From Prinia subflava (lineage: Eukaryota > Chordata > Aves > Passeriformes > Cisticolidae): a stretch of DNA of 64,000 nucleotides. Every line of letters starts with the position of its first letter. The first letter of the stretch is position 1. A model generated the notes under the pieces. The model was not told the origin of the DNA, ran no database searches, and saw only the letters and a list, made by a program, of their open reading frames with translations. Positions 37,601 to 52,600 of the stretch are shown piece after piece. Both the position numbers and the translations under genes were made by a program. The DNA is taken from the NCBI RefSeq assembly GCF_021018805.1, contig NC_086247.1:118579094-118643093 (forward strand), in the 5' to 3' direction.

Positions 37601-40600
37601 GAGAAGGCTGAGTTGTATTCCTCAGTCTTTGCTAGCAGTCAGGCTCTCCACTCTCTCAAGACCCTGATCCTCTGAGTGAGTGGGGAAAGGGAATTAAGTC
37701 TCTCCCCTTATAGGGGAAGAGCAAGTTGGGGATCACTTGATGAAACTGAATAGAAGTGAAGACTTCAGGAACAATTTAGAGCAGGCTCCCAGTACCTAAA
37801 CAGGACTTACAAAAAGGAGCAGTAGTTTTAAACTGAAAGAGAGCAGGTCTAGATTAGTTATTGGGAAGAAATTCTTTACTCAGAGGGTGGTGAGGCACTG
37901 GATCTGGTTGCCCAGAGAAGCTGTAGATGCCTCATCCCTGGAAGTGCTCAAGGCCAGGGTGGATGGGGCCCTGAGCAACCTGATCTAGTGAACGGCATCC
38001 TCGCACATGGCAGGGGAGTTGGCATGAGGTGACCTTTAAGGTCCCTTCCAACCCAAACCATTCTCTGTACAGTGATTCTTTGATTCTATGAAACACAGGA
38101 GCAGATATGAATGGGAAACTTCACAGCACCTACCCATGCTCTGCCTAAATGCTTTCAATGAACCTTTTTCTCCTTAAAAGCATGGCATTGTTAAATCAAC
38201 AGGAAGATAAGTTATACATTTTCATTAAAAACTGCTCACAAGTTTGTCCACTGCCTTGTAGAAAGAATATGACTACAAGAAAAGGTACCGGAGCCAAAGA
38301 ACTCCTGAGAACTGCAGCAACATTAACATTATTAACAACATTAACTACACCAACAACATTCCCCACAGCTGCAAGGCTCCCAATAAGCAGACATCCAATT
38401 GTTTGTAATAAAAGTTCCTTGAGCACCCCTGATCTGTCATGGATACTGTACTTAAAAAAACAAGTGTGGCCATTCTGTAGTTATTGGATTGTGTGTAATC
38501 TGCAGATGGTTCAACTGTATCTGCATGCTGGGGCTACACCACACACTTGCCTGCAAGCCTGTCCTAGCTTTACAGGCTGCTGGAAATCCAAATTCCTGGA
38601 GGAATGTCTAGTCAGAAGTCTGCGCCGTGCTTCTAAGAAAATGTATTTACATTTACACCACAATAGTGGTGTGTTGAGATCTGACTTTCTCAGTTCAGTT
38701 ACTTCTGGATATGCCAGTTCAGGGGAAAAAGACACACCTTTTTGTCACCAGACCACTCAGATGTGTTCCCTTCCAGGAGAAACATTATAATTTGCCACTT
38801 GCCTGTGAATAATACTGAATATCCTCAGGAACCATATGAGGAAGACCTTCAGTAACCAAGAATGAACCCTCTAGGATGGTCCTTTGAGCACACAGTGCTG
38901 TAGGCTTCTACTTTAGATGCATCACAACCCTCCATGTACTATCAGTGAAAAAACAAACCACAGCTTGTTGGGGAGTCATTTGGAGAAGAGGTTTGATAAC
39001 TTTAGCACAAGGCTGAACTTAGAAACAAGTTTCTTCTCCTTCCTGACCTGACAGCTCTTTCACTGGAAGGTTTAATAAAAAGATTATCCCCTGCATCTGA
39101 CTGCATACAGATAACTCCATTCTTATTCCTCTCCCTTCACCTATCTCAGCACAAACCTCAGAAACAAATCTCTACAGATGTCTTTACCTTGCTGATTAAG
39201 AAAGCCACTGTGTCATGCTTGTAGAAGTTCTCTTTAAACGAGCCCAGCCATGTCTCTGCTATTCGGATTTTGTTCCTCACAATGGCCTCTTCATAGGAGA
39301 AAGCACTCGGGAAGTGATTGCGATAGACATGCCCAACTCGGGAGCATGGGATAATTTCTACAGAGCCACCACAGAGCCAGGTCTGGAACACAGATGAAAG
39401 CACAAAAAATGATTACCTTATTTAGATTACTTTTATCTGAAATGGAGAATCTCCTTTAGTTTAGACGCTGCCTCAGGAAATCCTGGAAAGAGCAGGAGTA
39501 TTATTATATGCTTCTTCATACATTGCTCCCCCCAGACAGAGAAGAGACTGGGTATTCAGACCTCTTACTTGACCCAGTATGGCTATTTATATGCTTTTAT
39601 GGTTTTTTGTGCACAAACAGAGCAGAGTAGTGGAGAGATCTGGGTGCACACCTTCCCTTGTCTAGGACAATAAAAACACTATGCCCATTATGCCCACAAG
39701 TTCCCTTGGTTTTCAATATCAGTTACTCTTTGTATTCAGCAAAAATCAATGCAAAGAATTTAATATAAACAATTTGCTATTAAAACTATGGGCTGGCAAA
39801 GATATAAAGCTCGTCTCCCTTTGGTGGAAGAGATGCCAGAATAGAGGAGGCAGCTTTCAGAGGGTGCCAAAAGTAGTGACTCAGGCCTCAGGCAGATAGG
39901 GATAGCCAGCAAAACTTCCTTCTCCTGACATAATGCCCCTAACTCACAGCAGCTGCATGTTCTTGTATAGTCCTTCCTGACAGGCTGTGCAGCAGAGGGA
40001 TAGATTTCTGCAGGGAAGGTTGTTGTCTCCATAACCCGACATGTTCTGCACTGTTTTTACAAATATCTTCTTGCTTTTTCACTCAGGTTGTTTAAAATTG
40101 CAATAGTTATCACAGCTTGATGTTTAAATTAAGGTCTTTACCTTAATAGATAGTTCCAGGTTTTCTGCTCCCCACGTGGTCATGTCAGAATCATAAGCTC
40201 CAGTGTTTTGGAAGTAATGTCGATCCATGGCCACCACTGCACCAGCTACTGCAGGACTCCTGTGTAGACAACAGTTTGGAAGTGAACACTTTGAGTTATG
40301 GATAAGGAATTACACAGAGGGTGACAATTCCACCATTTCCATAAAGACAGTGTTACAAAATGATTCAATTCTGCTCCATATAAGCTTGAATGATTATCTA
40401 ACCAAAATAAAGAACAACTGGAGTATAATTCTAGGATTTGCCTGGGGAAGAGAGCTAAGAGCTGAATTATAAAATAAGACTCAGAACACTGGGAAACATT
40501 GCACACATTTACATTCGAAACAAGAGACAACCATGATTAGGACATCTCTTTTAACTCTGTATGACCTGTCTTTTGCTTTCCCTACAAACCTCCACACCTT

Positions 40601-43600
40601 GTCTAGTCAGGCTGTACTCTAGTTGTGTCGATGTGTGGAGAGTACTTGTCACATTGAAAGTGTGACTGCAGTCTAGGTGGAATGACTACTAAAGGCCAAA
40701 ACAAACAGCACAAACAAAAAACCTATCCCTTCAGAATAATTCACTGAGCACGTGCAAGTAACCACACCTTTCTCTTGTTGGCTGGAAGATGACCCAAGAT
40801 GACCCAAACTGTAGAGTTTTGCTGCTGAGCTGAACAAGGCACATTGTGTGATGGACTGTTACCTGATAGGGCTGATGGGAGACTGTCGTACCTTCTCTTC
40901 ATGCTCTGGCACTGGTTCCCAATGAAAATCTAATTTCCAATCAAAAACACCTCGATGCAAGCCCACCGAGTGATAGTACTGGAAGGTCTTCCAGTCTATG
41001 ACATCTATGACAGGGGAGACGACACTGTTTCTGAAAAAGACAATACCATTTATTCCAAAACCAAAGCATAAATTAAGTTCATCACTCTGTTAGTAAACAT
41101 TAGTTCTCCTCTTTGACACTGTCAAGCACAAGCACTCCTCTAAATGCTGAGTGCCCTTAGTTTCCCAGCTGACAGAAGCTCAGGTGCTCAGTGCATGGGA
41201 ATACTGAGCATGCAGTGAGAATCTAAAGATAAATAATTTACTGAAATCCTATACTTTGCATTGTCATTTAACACTATCCAGGATTTTGTTATGAGTTAAC
41301 CATCAGAATTCTTATAAAGCTATTTCACACAGAGGTCCCAACCTCTGATGCTACAGGCTCGGCATGGATGCAAAGTTTATAGCAGAAGATGATTTTGGCC
41401 TCTCACACTTTACTATCCTTTGATTTTCCTATAGATGTTGCACACGCTTCTTGAGTTTATCACATCAGGCCAATAAAGAGTGCACTTATCTTTAGTTTGT
41501 TCTGCTGGTTGTTTTGAAAAAAATATTTGTTATTGAGTTCATAAGTCAGTGCCTGTTTGTATTTTATCACAATCTTAGAATGCTCTTGCAAATGCACTGT
41601 CACAGTGTAGAATCTACTGTTAAGAGCAAGAACAGAGCCATTACACTCTAAGCACCAATCCCTGAGTTCATTTCTAACTTAAGTTAAATTTGCATTAGTC
41701 TGAGGAGAGGTACTAGACATTTCCCTCTGTCAAAGAAGTCACAGTATTTCACAGTGTACTTGCACATCATCTTGGAATTAACTGGTAGTTCAGAACACTC
41801 TTCAGTGTTCCTTGTTTTCCAGTCAATGATATATCCCATTTGGAAATTTTCAAAGTATGAATGAAATGGTATTAGGGACTGCAGGGAAAAAGTGTCAAAG
41901 TTTAACATCATCCATTTCTTCTCTCTTAAGGATTGTCTCTGCTAAAAGGATTGTCTCTGGTCTCAGTGCAAAGGCTTGTCTATAGACAGAAGTTCCTCTG
42001 GAGAAAAATCAGTAATATTTAAGTGGGATTAAAGTACACAGGAAAAAATTATTATTGTTCTAGAGCAGGAATATACACATAGGAAATTATTCCCTAGGAA
42101 AAAACTTCTGGTTAGAACAGAGAGAGAGAAAAATGAAATGGTCAGTTTGGGGGCAAAATGCAGATGTTTTTATCTCCTCTTTTAAGCTGCATGTGTTGGT
42201 CAGAAATCTCAAGGAGAGAAATTTTCTTGAAACACAATACTCTCAGTGAAGAAAGGACATCTCAGAAGTCTCCATTGCAGTGAGACATTTGTATTTTTCC
42301 ATGGCAGAGGCCAGAACGAGCTAAGGAAGATGGTAGCTCTGGGTGATGTTAATGTAATCTTGGCATATCTTCTCTGCCTCTACAATCACTAGAATAATAT
42401 TTTTTCAGTATCAGAGTGGGGGGAAACTCCCAAGTTTGTTTTTTCACAGTGGACATTTCCAGTAGAGGATTTTAGAAGTCCACAGAGAAACGGAATACTG
42501 CTTGCCAGTTAATAGTACCAAGATGAATCATGAAGAGGATCACTTTAAAATCCCTCAGTTTTGTTTCCTAGTAAGAGCAGACTGTCCTATGATGAGCTTA
42601 AGCCAGGAATATTTAAAATAGAAAAGTGATTTTATTTCTCTGCTCAGGTGTAAAACAATCCTTTATGATATGCAACAATAGGAACTCTTAGAAACAAGCA
42701 TCTGATTTATAAACAGGTGAGAAAATTTTATGGTCACATGCAGCATTTGCAGGCATATACATCAAGGCAGTGAGTTCCTGTCATCCTTCTGCAGGACTCA
42801 AGAAGAAATGGAAAGAAGTGATACTAAAAATAATAAAGCTGATCTCCTTCCCTGATTCTCCCAATGATGTTCCTGTGATGCAGTTTTGTATCTATGACAG
42901 GAGAAACCACCCAGCACTCAAGGCAGCAGGGCCCTTTCTACTGAAAGCTTTTCTCAGTTAGAGCATGGAAAGGAAACTACCTGCTTCTAAAAGTTCCTAG
43001 AGTAGTGTCCCGCTGGACTCACACAGACAGGCGTTTCTTTTCTGTGATATGCTGGGGGAAATCCATCTGACAATTAAATGTATTTTAAATGACTAAACAT
43101 CAAAAATAAAAAGTCCCTGTAACAGTGATTTCTACAGCCTGTTGCATTCTTCAGGGTACAAGTATCTCTGAAAACTTCCTGGTTGGGAGCTGCATAGTTA
43201 CCACCTCAGGTTGCTGCTGCTTGCTGAAACCTACACTATCTATTGCTACTGGTTTATTCATTCTCATTCAGACAGGACTGAGGAATTAATGACCCCAGGG
43301 TAGTTTATTTTAGGACTTCAGATTCAAGAGGGAAATATCAGGAGAGCTTATTTGAGTGGAGGCCAGAGGCAATGTAGACTAAACCACTCAAAAGACCTTG
43401 ACCATGCACACTAGACCACACACTAGAACACAGAAAATACAAATACAGACACGCTCAGACATATTCTGGATCAAAAGATCCAACATTTCAGACCATCCTA
43501 CATTTTTGTATCATTGAAAATATTTAAAACCTGTCTTTTTTTTGGAATCACCTTAAATTTGTTGCCACTATAAAGCTCCAAACTCCAATGGTACTTCTGG

Positions 43601-46600
43601 CATCAGGGCAATTGCTCATAACAGTAGGCACACAGTAGTAATTTTAGTTATTGGGCATTGATTCTTCAAGATTTCAGTTCAAGAAATATACCAGTAAGGA
43701 CATAATGGGTTCAGACAGTTTAGAGAACAAGCAATTATCCAAACTATCTGCAAACTGTGACATGGAAAATTACTATGTTTAAGCTGAAAATAACTTGCAG
43801 GGATAGGTCACATTCTATCCTGGCTAAATTCAACCATAAACCAGAATAAAATAAAATCTGATTTCCTTTTCCACAAAATTGTACAGTAAAAACTGATAAC
43901 TGTGTTTTAGAGCTACTACTTGTGTAGCTTTTTCAGAATGCTAAAATTAACAGTTTTCAAGAGTATGTTTGTAAGAGTAATTCTAGACTCTCACCTAGTC
44001 TAAGTGTAGTATAGTCATGATGTAGCTCTGCTGAAACCAACAGAACCACACCTTCTTAAAACTAAATGTTGGGAGTGTCTTTCTGATCTGAAATAGAGGG
44101 GTCTAGTAACTTTATCTTGTGTGAAAATTTGTAAATATTCAATTTTAATCCTAATCAAGCACTGCTTTACCCATTTTTTGCTTGATATGATTTTAAAAAA
44201 ATAAAATAGCTGTTTTCTGCATATTCAATGACAGTTTGATATTTGTGTTCTAAATTAGTTCTAAATGCAAATTTGCAGTAGATGGTAATTGGAAGATGTT
44301 CTTAGCTATTCTTGTTTTTAACTGGATAACTGGCAGAAAGCAGCTTTGAAATGAAACACAAACTTCTGCTAATTTTTCTCTGTGGAATCTGAGGAAAGGG
44401 AAAAACAGGAAATTCAAATACAACTAGCAGCAAGGCTTTGAACTGGTTGACTAATCTGTGAATATTTCAAATGCTTGGAACTCACACAAATTACAAAAGG
44501 TCACAATTCCATCAAAAAGAGCAACCCAAACAAGAACAATTTCCTGGTTTGGGATTTCTTTACCAAATACAATTGCAAATGAAATATCTTCCCATGACCC
44601 TTTACAGTCAGCATGGACATTACGTTCTTTTCTAATTTTAAACTAAGTAACATGGGGAGAGGAAGATTTAATTAATGTATCTGTTTTGAAGTTTTGGATA
44701 CACTTTTTTTGAAAGTGTTTTTGTATTGATTTATAATTTCTTTTGCTGGGAAGGGAATATATTTTAATCTGTTTAAATCTTTCTTTAAATAAGGAGGAAA
44801 AAAACCCCTCAAAAAACCAAACATGAACATTATGTATATTCCTCAACCTATTTCAGGGTGTGTCACAGCTTGCAAAAACTAGCTAAAAAAATCCAGGTAG
44901 TCCCAGTTCTCTTTCTACACACAGTCAAAACTTCAGAGAGTAACTGAGGACCCAAGGTGGTTCCACAAAATGCTGCATTTACACTGGGAGAACCTTGCTG
45001 GCTAACTGAAGTCTTAGAAATACAAACCACTTGAAATTAGATAGGGTTAGTAAGAAGATAAAATGCAGTGACAAGAAATGGCAAAGCTAAGTTATAAAGG
45101 ATTACTTAAATACTGCCTTACAGATCAACTCCAGACTAACTTAGGGCATAGAAACAGTCTAGTTGAATGGATGGACTATTCATATGCTAAGCACTAAGCA
45201 AATCTCTACAAAGCAGAGTGCTAAGGGGATGTTTTGAGAATGCTTTATTAAAAAGTAATAATTTTTGAACCTGCCTTTTTTGCTAAAATGTTAAAATTTG
45301 TATGTAAAGCAACAAAATCTGTAGTGGTAACCAACACCTTTTAGCACTGGACAGTCAAGGCACTGAGCCATGAATTATGCCTAAATTATATTGCTCCTGT
45401 GTTTAGCAGTAATATTTGCCTTTGGCTTTAGACTCTCGTCTTTATTTTCTTTACCTCAACTTCTTTAAAATAGGTCACCTTCTGATTCTGATCAGCTGTG
45501 AAAGATTGGAAAGAGATAGCTTATCTTCCCATAACCTACCATGTAAATGCAGAACATTTACTGAATTTGAAATAAGTGTTGTTGACAAATGGGGGATATA
45601 AAAGGAAGGAGCGAACACAGAAATCCCAGGAAGCAGGCTGTTACATGTGAAGTGTATGGAAGGCTTTCAAAACAGGGAGAGCAGCATGGAATTGCATACT
45701 CAGATGCTGGGGCTGTGTGGAATGGATAACATCATGCTTCCCCAAGCCTGTGAGAAGTTAGAAGACAGATGGCTTGTGTATTTGGTAGCTCAAAACGCTG
45801 GGATATGGGCCATTGAAAAGTGGGGAATCAGAATAAAAGAGATGAAGAAGCTGTTCATCTTTAGTGCAAAATATTTCCCTTCTCTTGTGTATTACCATAA
45901 AATCCGAACTACACAGAAAATTTCTGGACAGCAGAACTCTTTCTATTCCTGCATCTCCAAGCAGAGGCTTCCATTTGTTCCTGACGGGAGCACATAGATA
46001 ATGAAACACCTTTCCACTGCTGTGCTAATTTCTTATTCTGTTTATTTTCATTAAAGATTAGTGATCGAGAATCACAGTGGCTAACTAGAGACACTTTGAA
46101 TTTTAGAAATCAGAGAAGCTTTTTAAAATAATATAACAGGCTTCTGTTTCCTAATCTAATATTTGAGCTGTGGTATAGGCAATGCTCCAACACAGAGAGA
46201 AACAGCCCTTGCAATGAGGAGCAGGGGAAAGGTCTAAGGCCAGATACCCCTTTGCAAACCAGCCCTCTGTCCATAGTTATGGTGCCCAGGCCTCTTTTAG
46301 AGGTGGAATTCCTTGTCAAGGATATAATCAAGATTCATCTTCCTTTTGTGAAGCATTTTAAGTAAATAAGTTTTGGATTTTTTTTTAATCATACTGCTTC
46401 AGCACGGTGGCCACTGTTTTTAGATCAAAGGCACAACATTTTTAAAGCTCCATTGTATGCCCTCTCTGCCTTTCCCTGCCTTTGGACAGAATTCAAAATA
46501 GCAGCTCTGCAGTCTCCTGGAAAAGGCAAACCCTTACAAAAAATGACTATAATAAAGGCACAGCTGCATTGTCATGCACCATTCTACTCACCTGGAATTA

Positions 46601-49600
46601 GCCTGGAACACACACAGTTGTCAAATGAAATGATCTGTGGGGCATCTCATGTAGTTTTCTAATATTGTCCAGGTACCTATGGTATTCATCCTTGAATAAT
46701 CAAAATGTCAAGGAATGCTTTAGAAACCACTGAACCATTCTCTAGGCAATATACTAAGCGGATGCACAGCTTCCCAGTCAATTTATTAGGCATGGTTCAC
46801 AGAACTAGTCGCAATAAAGGTGCTCAAAAGTGTATATCCAATGATTTTAGAATGGCTTAATACTTACTTCAGAAAAGTAAATTAGATTGGGTTAATGAAT
46901 AAAGCCATCATGTAGGGAGATGAAATGTCATTACCTAGAACAAGTCAAATATCTGCCAAGTATTTCTGTATAAATATTTCTACACCTGTAAAACTGGAAT
47001 AATTTTCCTATATTTATCTTACAGTCTACTAAGAGCTGGGAGTTCTTGTTGTGAATATGTTCAACTGACAGTGAGATCTCAGTCTGGGCAAGGATCTCAG
47101 CATCACTCCAAGACAGATCACAATAATAATGACACACTTTGATCAAGAGTCTAGAAAATATGGGTCAATCACCATTTTCAAAGTTAAAACCACCCTACAG
47201 CTCCCTTAAGCTCCTGCAAAGGTTTGAGCTTTGAAAGGCGGCATTGGTCCTTGCCGGCAAACAACTCCACTCACTCTAGGTGATTAAATGTTTTCCATTC
47301 TTATCCCTCCAGCAAAAGTGCATGAGTTACAGTTTGTTCGGTGCATTAAGAGGAAATATGGATATTTTACCAGTCATTCTCAACTTCCTGTGCCTTCCTC
47401 ACTTGGGTAGTCTCAGGGAGTGCACATGATTCAATTTAACAGCTCCTCGAGTGCTAAATGAAGCCAGGCTGACTATGCTAATGCTTTACATTTCCATGGT
47501 GATCTCCATGCAAGCACTACAAACCATTTATGAAAAGTCATGAATTAACTTCCTTACCAGGTCAGTGTTATTGTCACCGTATTTCAGCTGGAGAAAGAGG
47601 GACAGTGAGGGAAGGTGACTGCCAGGTGCCTTAGACCTTATTTTCCCTCCTCAATGGAGGATGTCACAGGTTCTCCTCACTAGCAGTGACAAAGCTTCCA
47701 GGGTCAGACACAGCGACTGATACAGCACACAAAAAGGGATGGCTCAACCCATACTATTATCCAATCAGTTTTCCACTTTTGCTTCATTAATCCAATTAGA
47801 TATTAGTTAATTGGCTGTTAAATTCTGCTCTCCTGGAGCAATGAATGAGCATATGGGCCCTGTAAGGGAAGAGAATTCCTTTCTCACTCCCTGGTAACAG
47901 TGCTACAGAATCTCTGAATGATAGCAGACTTGGAGGCTTTGCATTCCTTCAGGAGGGATCATTTTTGACTGGGAATTTTTGCCATGGTGGGGTTGTGGAG
48001 TCCTAACTTCTCTCTTGCTGTTGTAATTCTCCCTTCACTATAGCTCTCCTCTGAGACTTTGTAACTCTTTTAATTTCAGCAATTTCAACACCCTTGAATA
48101 AGGACTGGCCAATTGATACACACAGTAGTTTTGCTTGAACATCAAAAATAGACTATAGTTCAAGGCAGAAGAATCATGAAGTATATTCATGGTAAACCAT
48201 CTAATTAGTCAACAAACAAAAAATAGTCTGCTTTTCCAAGGAGGACCTTTTTGAAAAGAACATTCCTGACATTCTAGCACAGCATTACTCTTGCTTTCAG
48301 TATTCTTAATGTTTTCATTCAAATGATGTAGTAATTTCTAAAAGCTCCCATTAATTCTCTCATAAGCAAACATAATAAGCCATAAAAGCAGCCTCTTCCA
48401 GTGCATGGGAACAGCATTTGAAGGTGTTTAGCATGACTATTTAACAGTCTAGTAAGAGTTTAAAGATTTTTTTTTATTTTACCCGCTCTAGCAATTGTTT
48501 TTTTCCCAAGTGAGAAGTTAATGTACATTTTTTTCTTTCAAAGAAGTCCCTTTAATAGAAGATTTACTGACATGTAAGCCCAAAAACATTTGCAGTGGTC
48601 TTAATCTCTTCAAAGACTGCATAGATGAGCTCAGCTGTGCTTTAGAGAGCAGACCCAAGTACCACCCTAAACACAAAATACTCAGAAATATGAATGTCTG
48701 CCTTACTCTGTTACTTTGGTGTCAGTGAATGTACCTGTGATTAGCTGGACCTGTCTAGGCTGCCAAGGAAGTCTGGGCTTTTTCTGAGGAAGAGAAATGG
48801 AGACCAAAAGGTGACATTGGTACACATCCAAACAGCCTCAGGAGGACAAAGCATTTTATTCTTGGCTTCATCATTGAGACGGCGAGAAAGTAAAAATAAT
48901 GGAGTCTTGCAGTAGTTTTCTCTGGTGGATGTTTGCCTATTTACAAACCGGTTGAGACTGAAACCTTTTTAATTCAGACCACCAGGAAGCCTTCTTAAAT
49001 CTCTAACTGGATACAAATTTTGAAATTTACTCTGAGTGTAAAGTGAGGGTTATCAGCTGTGAGACCTATCCTGCTTCCCACATATCAGAGTGATGCATAC
49101 GTTGATAAGGTAGAAAATAAAAGGGATGTGATTAGAAACAAGAAGATAACCAAGGGAGGATTGCAAAAACTACCCAGTACTTTCCAAACATGTCCCTTTC
49201 AGCAGAAATGACCATATCCAGGGATTTACCGGTTGCTGGAGAGCCTGGCCAGGAGGGGTTCCAGCCAGCCCTTCTGACACTCGCAGTGTGAATCCATGAA
49301 GATGAGCACGTCCCCGCTAGCCCGTGCAGCTCCGAGCATCCGACCTCGGATAACTCCAAGCCTCTTGTTGCTCCGGATGAGCTTCACACCACCCAGCTTA
49401 GAGATGTATTCACTCAGAGCTGACTTCAGGGGCCCTGTCAGAAACAGAACAGTCACTGAAATGCTTTAGCTTTGATTCAAGCTGTTACAGAAAAGAAACA
49501 GGTAGTAGGAGATGCTACTTCTTGCTGGTAAAATGTTTCAGGGGCATTTGTTTTAAATGGCCAAGTAGGCCATGTTTCAAATATTTCTGCAGCAGCATAA

Positions 49601-52600
49601 TGTCAAAGGAAAGTAGAGACTAATGGAAACTGAGATTCACAAGGTATGAAGCTATTCCTGTGGGAATCTTAATAGCCTCCTCTCCTGTTTTCGGGAAAAG
49701 GTGGATGCTCTCATCATCTCATAAAATACACAGATGAGAGTGAGATAGTACAGGTGTTTGGCTTTCCCAAGCACTTTGGATTACTTTAGCAATGTGGACT
49801 TTTCCAGTCTGTGCTTCAGCCAAAATCCAAGTCTGGAAATTATGACAGCAGATCTGGTCCAGTGGGAATCCTAAGATTTGCATACTGTGGTCTTATTTTA
49901 AAGTAAGATAGTTCAGAGTGGTTGTAAATGATGTGGGGGAAAAAAAGAAACATATTTCAAAGTTGAAAGTCTATGCTGAATTCTAGGGATGGATAGTGAA
50001 ACCTGGTAGCCAGCTCTGGGTTCTGCTTAGCTCGCTTCCTGAGAGTCCTCTTTGCCTTCTCCTCACACATTTCTTGGAGGAGGACAGTTGCTTACCCGAA
50101 GTGTTGGAAAAAAGAACTCACATACAGAGAAATGGGAGCTACCTTGCTGGCTGAGATCGTCGACTAGGATGATATCCTTGAGGAAGGCCTTTGGGGCTGT
50201 ATCCATAATGCTGTGCACAGTTCTCAGCAGAGTAGACCAGGCTTCATCGTGGAAACAGATGATGACACTAGCAGTAGGCAGACTGGAGTCATATTTTTGC
50301 TGTAGGCACCTGCATGGGTGAAATGAGGAAGACACTGGAAATGCTGGAACAAATGGCTAATTTTTTTCTTAGAGCAAAGTTGCAAGCAGCACCTAAACCT
50401 TCAGGGGTAGAGAGCAGTTTAAGATCTCAACTCACTTCTAAGAAAAGGAAGTACTAAGGTGTCCAAAACTGGAATATGAAGTGAAAATGTGGGAATGGCA
50501 CTACAAAAATAGGAAAGTGTTCCTGTGTTCTCAGGTAGTTTTTTTCCCTGCTCTGTCTGCCTCAAAAAACAGAGCTCCAACAGAAATGGTCCAGAATGCA
50601 AAGAAAAAGTGAAGATAATTAGAGTGGAGTGAGGGATAAAGCAGGTCAGTCAGCCTCCATCAGTTTCTACATTTTCTCAAGTAATAAAGAGCAAACAATT
50701 GCAATACCATTAAAACTAAAAATGAAATAACTCATCTGCAAAACAGATCAGTATACCTGTGGATTACCTGACCAAGATCCTAGTGAATGAAGCCAACATC
50801 TCAGTCCTTTATGGCAAGGGATCCTTACATGGGCCATGATTACAAATATAGATACATTTAAAAAAGAAAATGTATTTTCACTATAAAGTTTGTACAGGTT
50901 GCTTTTCCAATGAAAACAAATCACTGCTGAATGAGGCTCCCAGCTGGGAGTCAGTGGGCAATTGAAGCAGCAGAGCAGTCTGGAAGTGGGTGGCAGGGTG
51001 CAATGTGGACAATCCAGTTTGGGGGGTTTATTCCATCATTGTTTTTCATTGTCTTGGGCTTGGGGCTTGGGCTTGGGGAACACTGGCCACAGGGACAGCC
51101 TGCCATCTTGTCTTTGTCTCAGGAAGCCACACAGCACTCACCATCTTGTCTTGGTCTTGTAAGGAGAGCACTCACCATCTTGTCTTGGTCTCAGGAATAA
51201 CATTGTAACACTGCCAAGCCACAGGAACATCCCCCCACCATCTTGTCTTTGTCTCAGTGGCCATGCAGATCTAAGTCAAGGTGGTAAATGCCTTTTGTGT
51301 ATAAAGCACCTTCTCCTTTTGTATACTTTTGTTATTAATATTGCTGCTGTCATTGTGTATTTCTTACTCCATTGCTGTTTGCTTTCAGTAAATTGTTATC
51401 TCAACCTATACTATCCCTTTGTCCCTTCTTCACCAGGTGGAAGTTTAATTCCCAGCTGATGTTAAACCACCACAATAACTCAGACATTTAAAGATGACAA
51501 ATACTTCCCATTCATCCTCACAGAAACTGCATATGAAAACCATCTGTTCTGGTGTGAGGATGCACATTTTCCAGAAAATGCCTTCAAATGCCCGTAGTAG
51601 ATATGCAAAGACTGTATATATACTGCTTTACTGACATAAGAAAGCATATTTTAAAAAGCTTTTCATTTCCCAAATAACAGTCATTCAGTGTCCTAATTCA
51701 TTTAATCTCCAGCAGCAAAAATTTCTTCAAGGAATTACACAATTGGCTGAATGTAGCTCATTGTTATTTCAGCATTTTTGTATTGCCAAGCAAATAATTA
51801 CACAGATTTTACAGTGGTTGTTAAACATTGGCTACTCAGCAGAAACTCATGTAAGGGATATAATTTTAGTATTTCTGTTTATTAGCATTTTACTTAATGC
51901 TCTATTCATGGACTGAGGTCCTACGCTGCTAGACACTATCCAGATATAAAGCTGCTAATCACCTAAGAGAATTCATAGTCTGAATGATTTAATTATGAAT
52001 ACACATAAATGGTTACTATAGATGCTCTTCTGGTAATATATATTTAAAATGAGCACAATCTTAATAATTCATTGTATTTTTCAATAGTTCACTTTTTTTT
52101 TTTTTCATGGAAAGGCAAATTTTCTTGGTGATTTTTACACTGTAATTAGTCTATATTGTCCTTGGTTTACTACTTTGTGTAATCAACAATACTGGTACCT
52201 CACAGTTTCATATTAGGTGATTGTTTCCATTTTCAGCAGGATCAAGAAAAGAATACTCTCAAGACTTGGGAGTGGGTATTTTCAAGCAGTAGAATCAAGA
52301 AGTAATTAAGAAAATTGAAGATCTGATGCAGTTCTTTTATTACCAGGCAGCTTCTATAGCTATTAGCACCTAGTTGCTAGTACTGTGGTTATAGCAAGAA
52401 AATAAAGCTGTTGTGAAATCTTAATTGGAAAAGAATTGAAAATAACTGTACTTGAACATATAACCTTGGTGGCGAGTGCTTAGTTGCCATGGAGATTGGC
52501 AAAGACTTGCAATATAGATATCTAATCTTCACAAAAATGCACAAGGGTACTGGTATGCAAAAATACCTTCCCAGTAATTTGGAGCAGTTTCATAGACAGT

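Noticed and set aside
45647..45997. 116-codon plus-strand open frame in GALNT15 intron 3
   Set aside because: Antisense to the gene, no recognised domain, no evidence of expression in the sequence.
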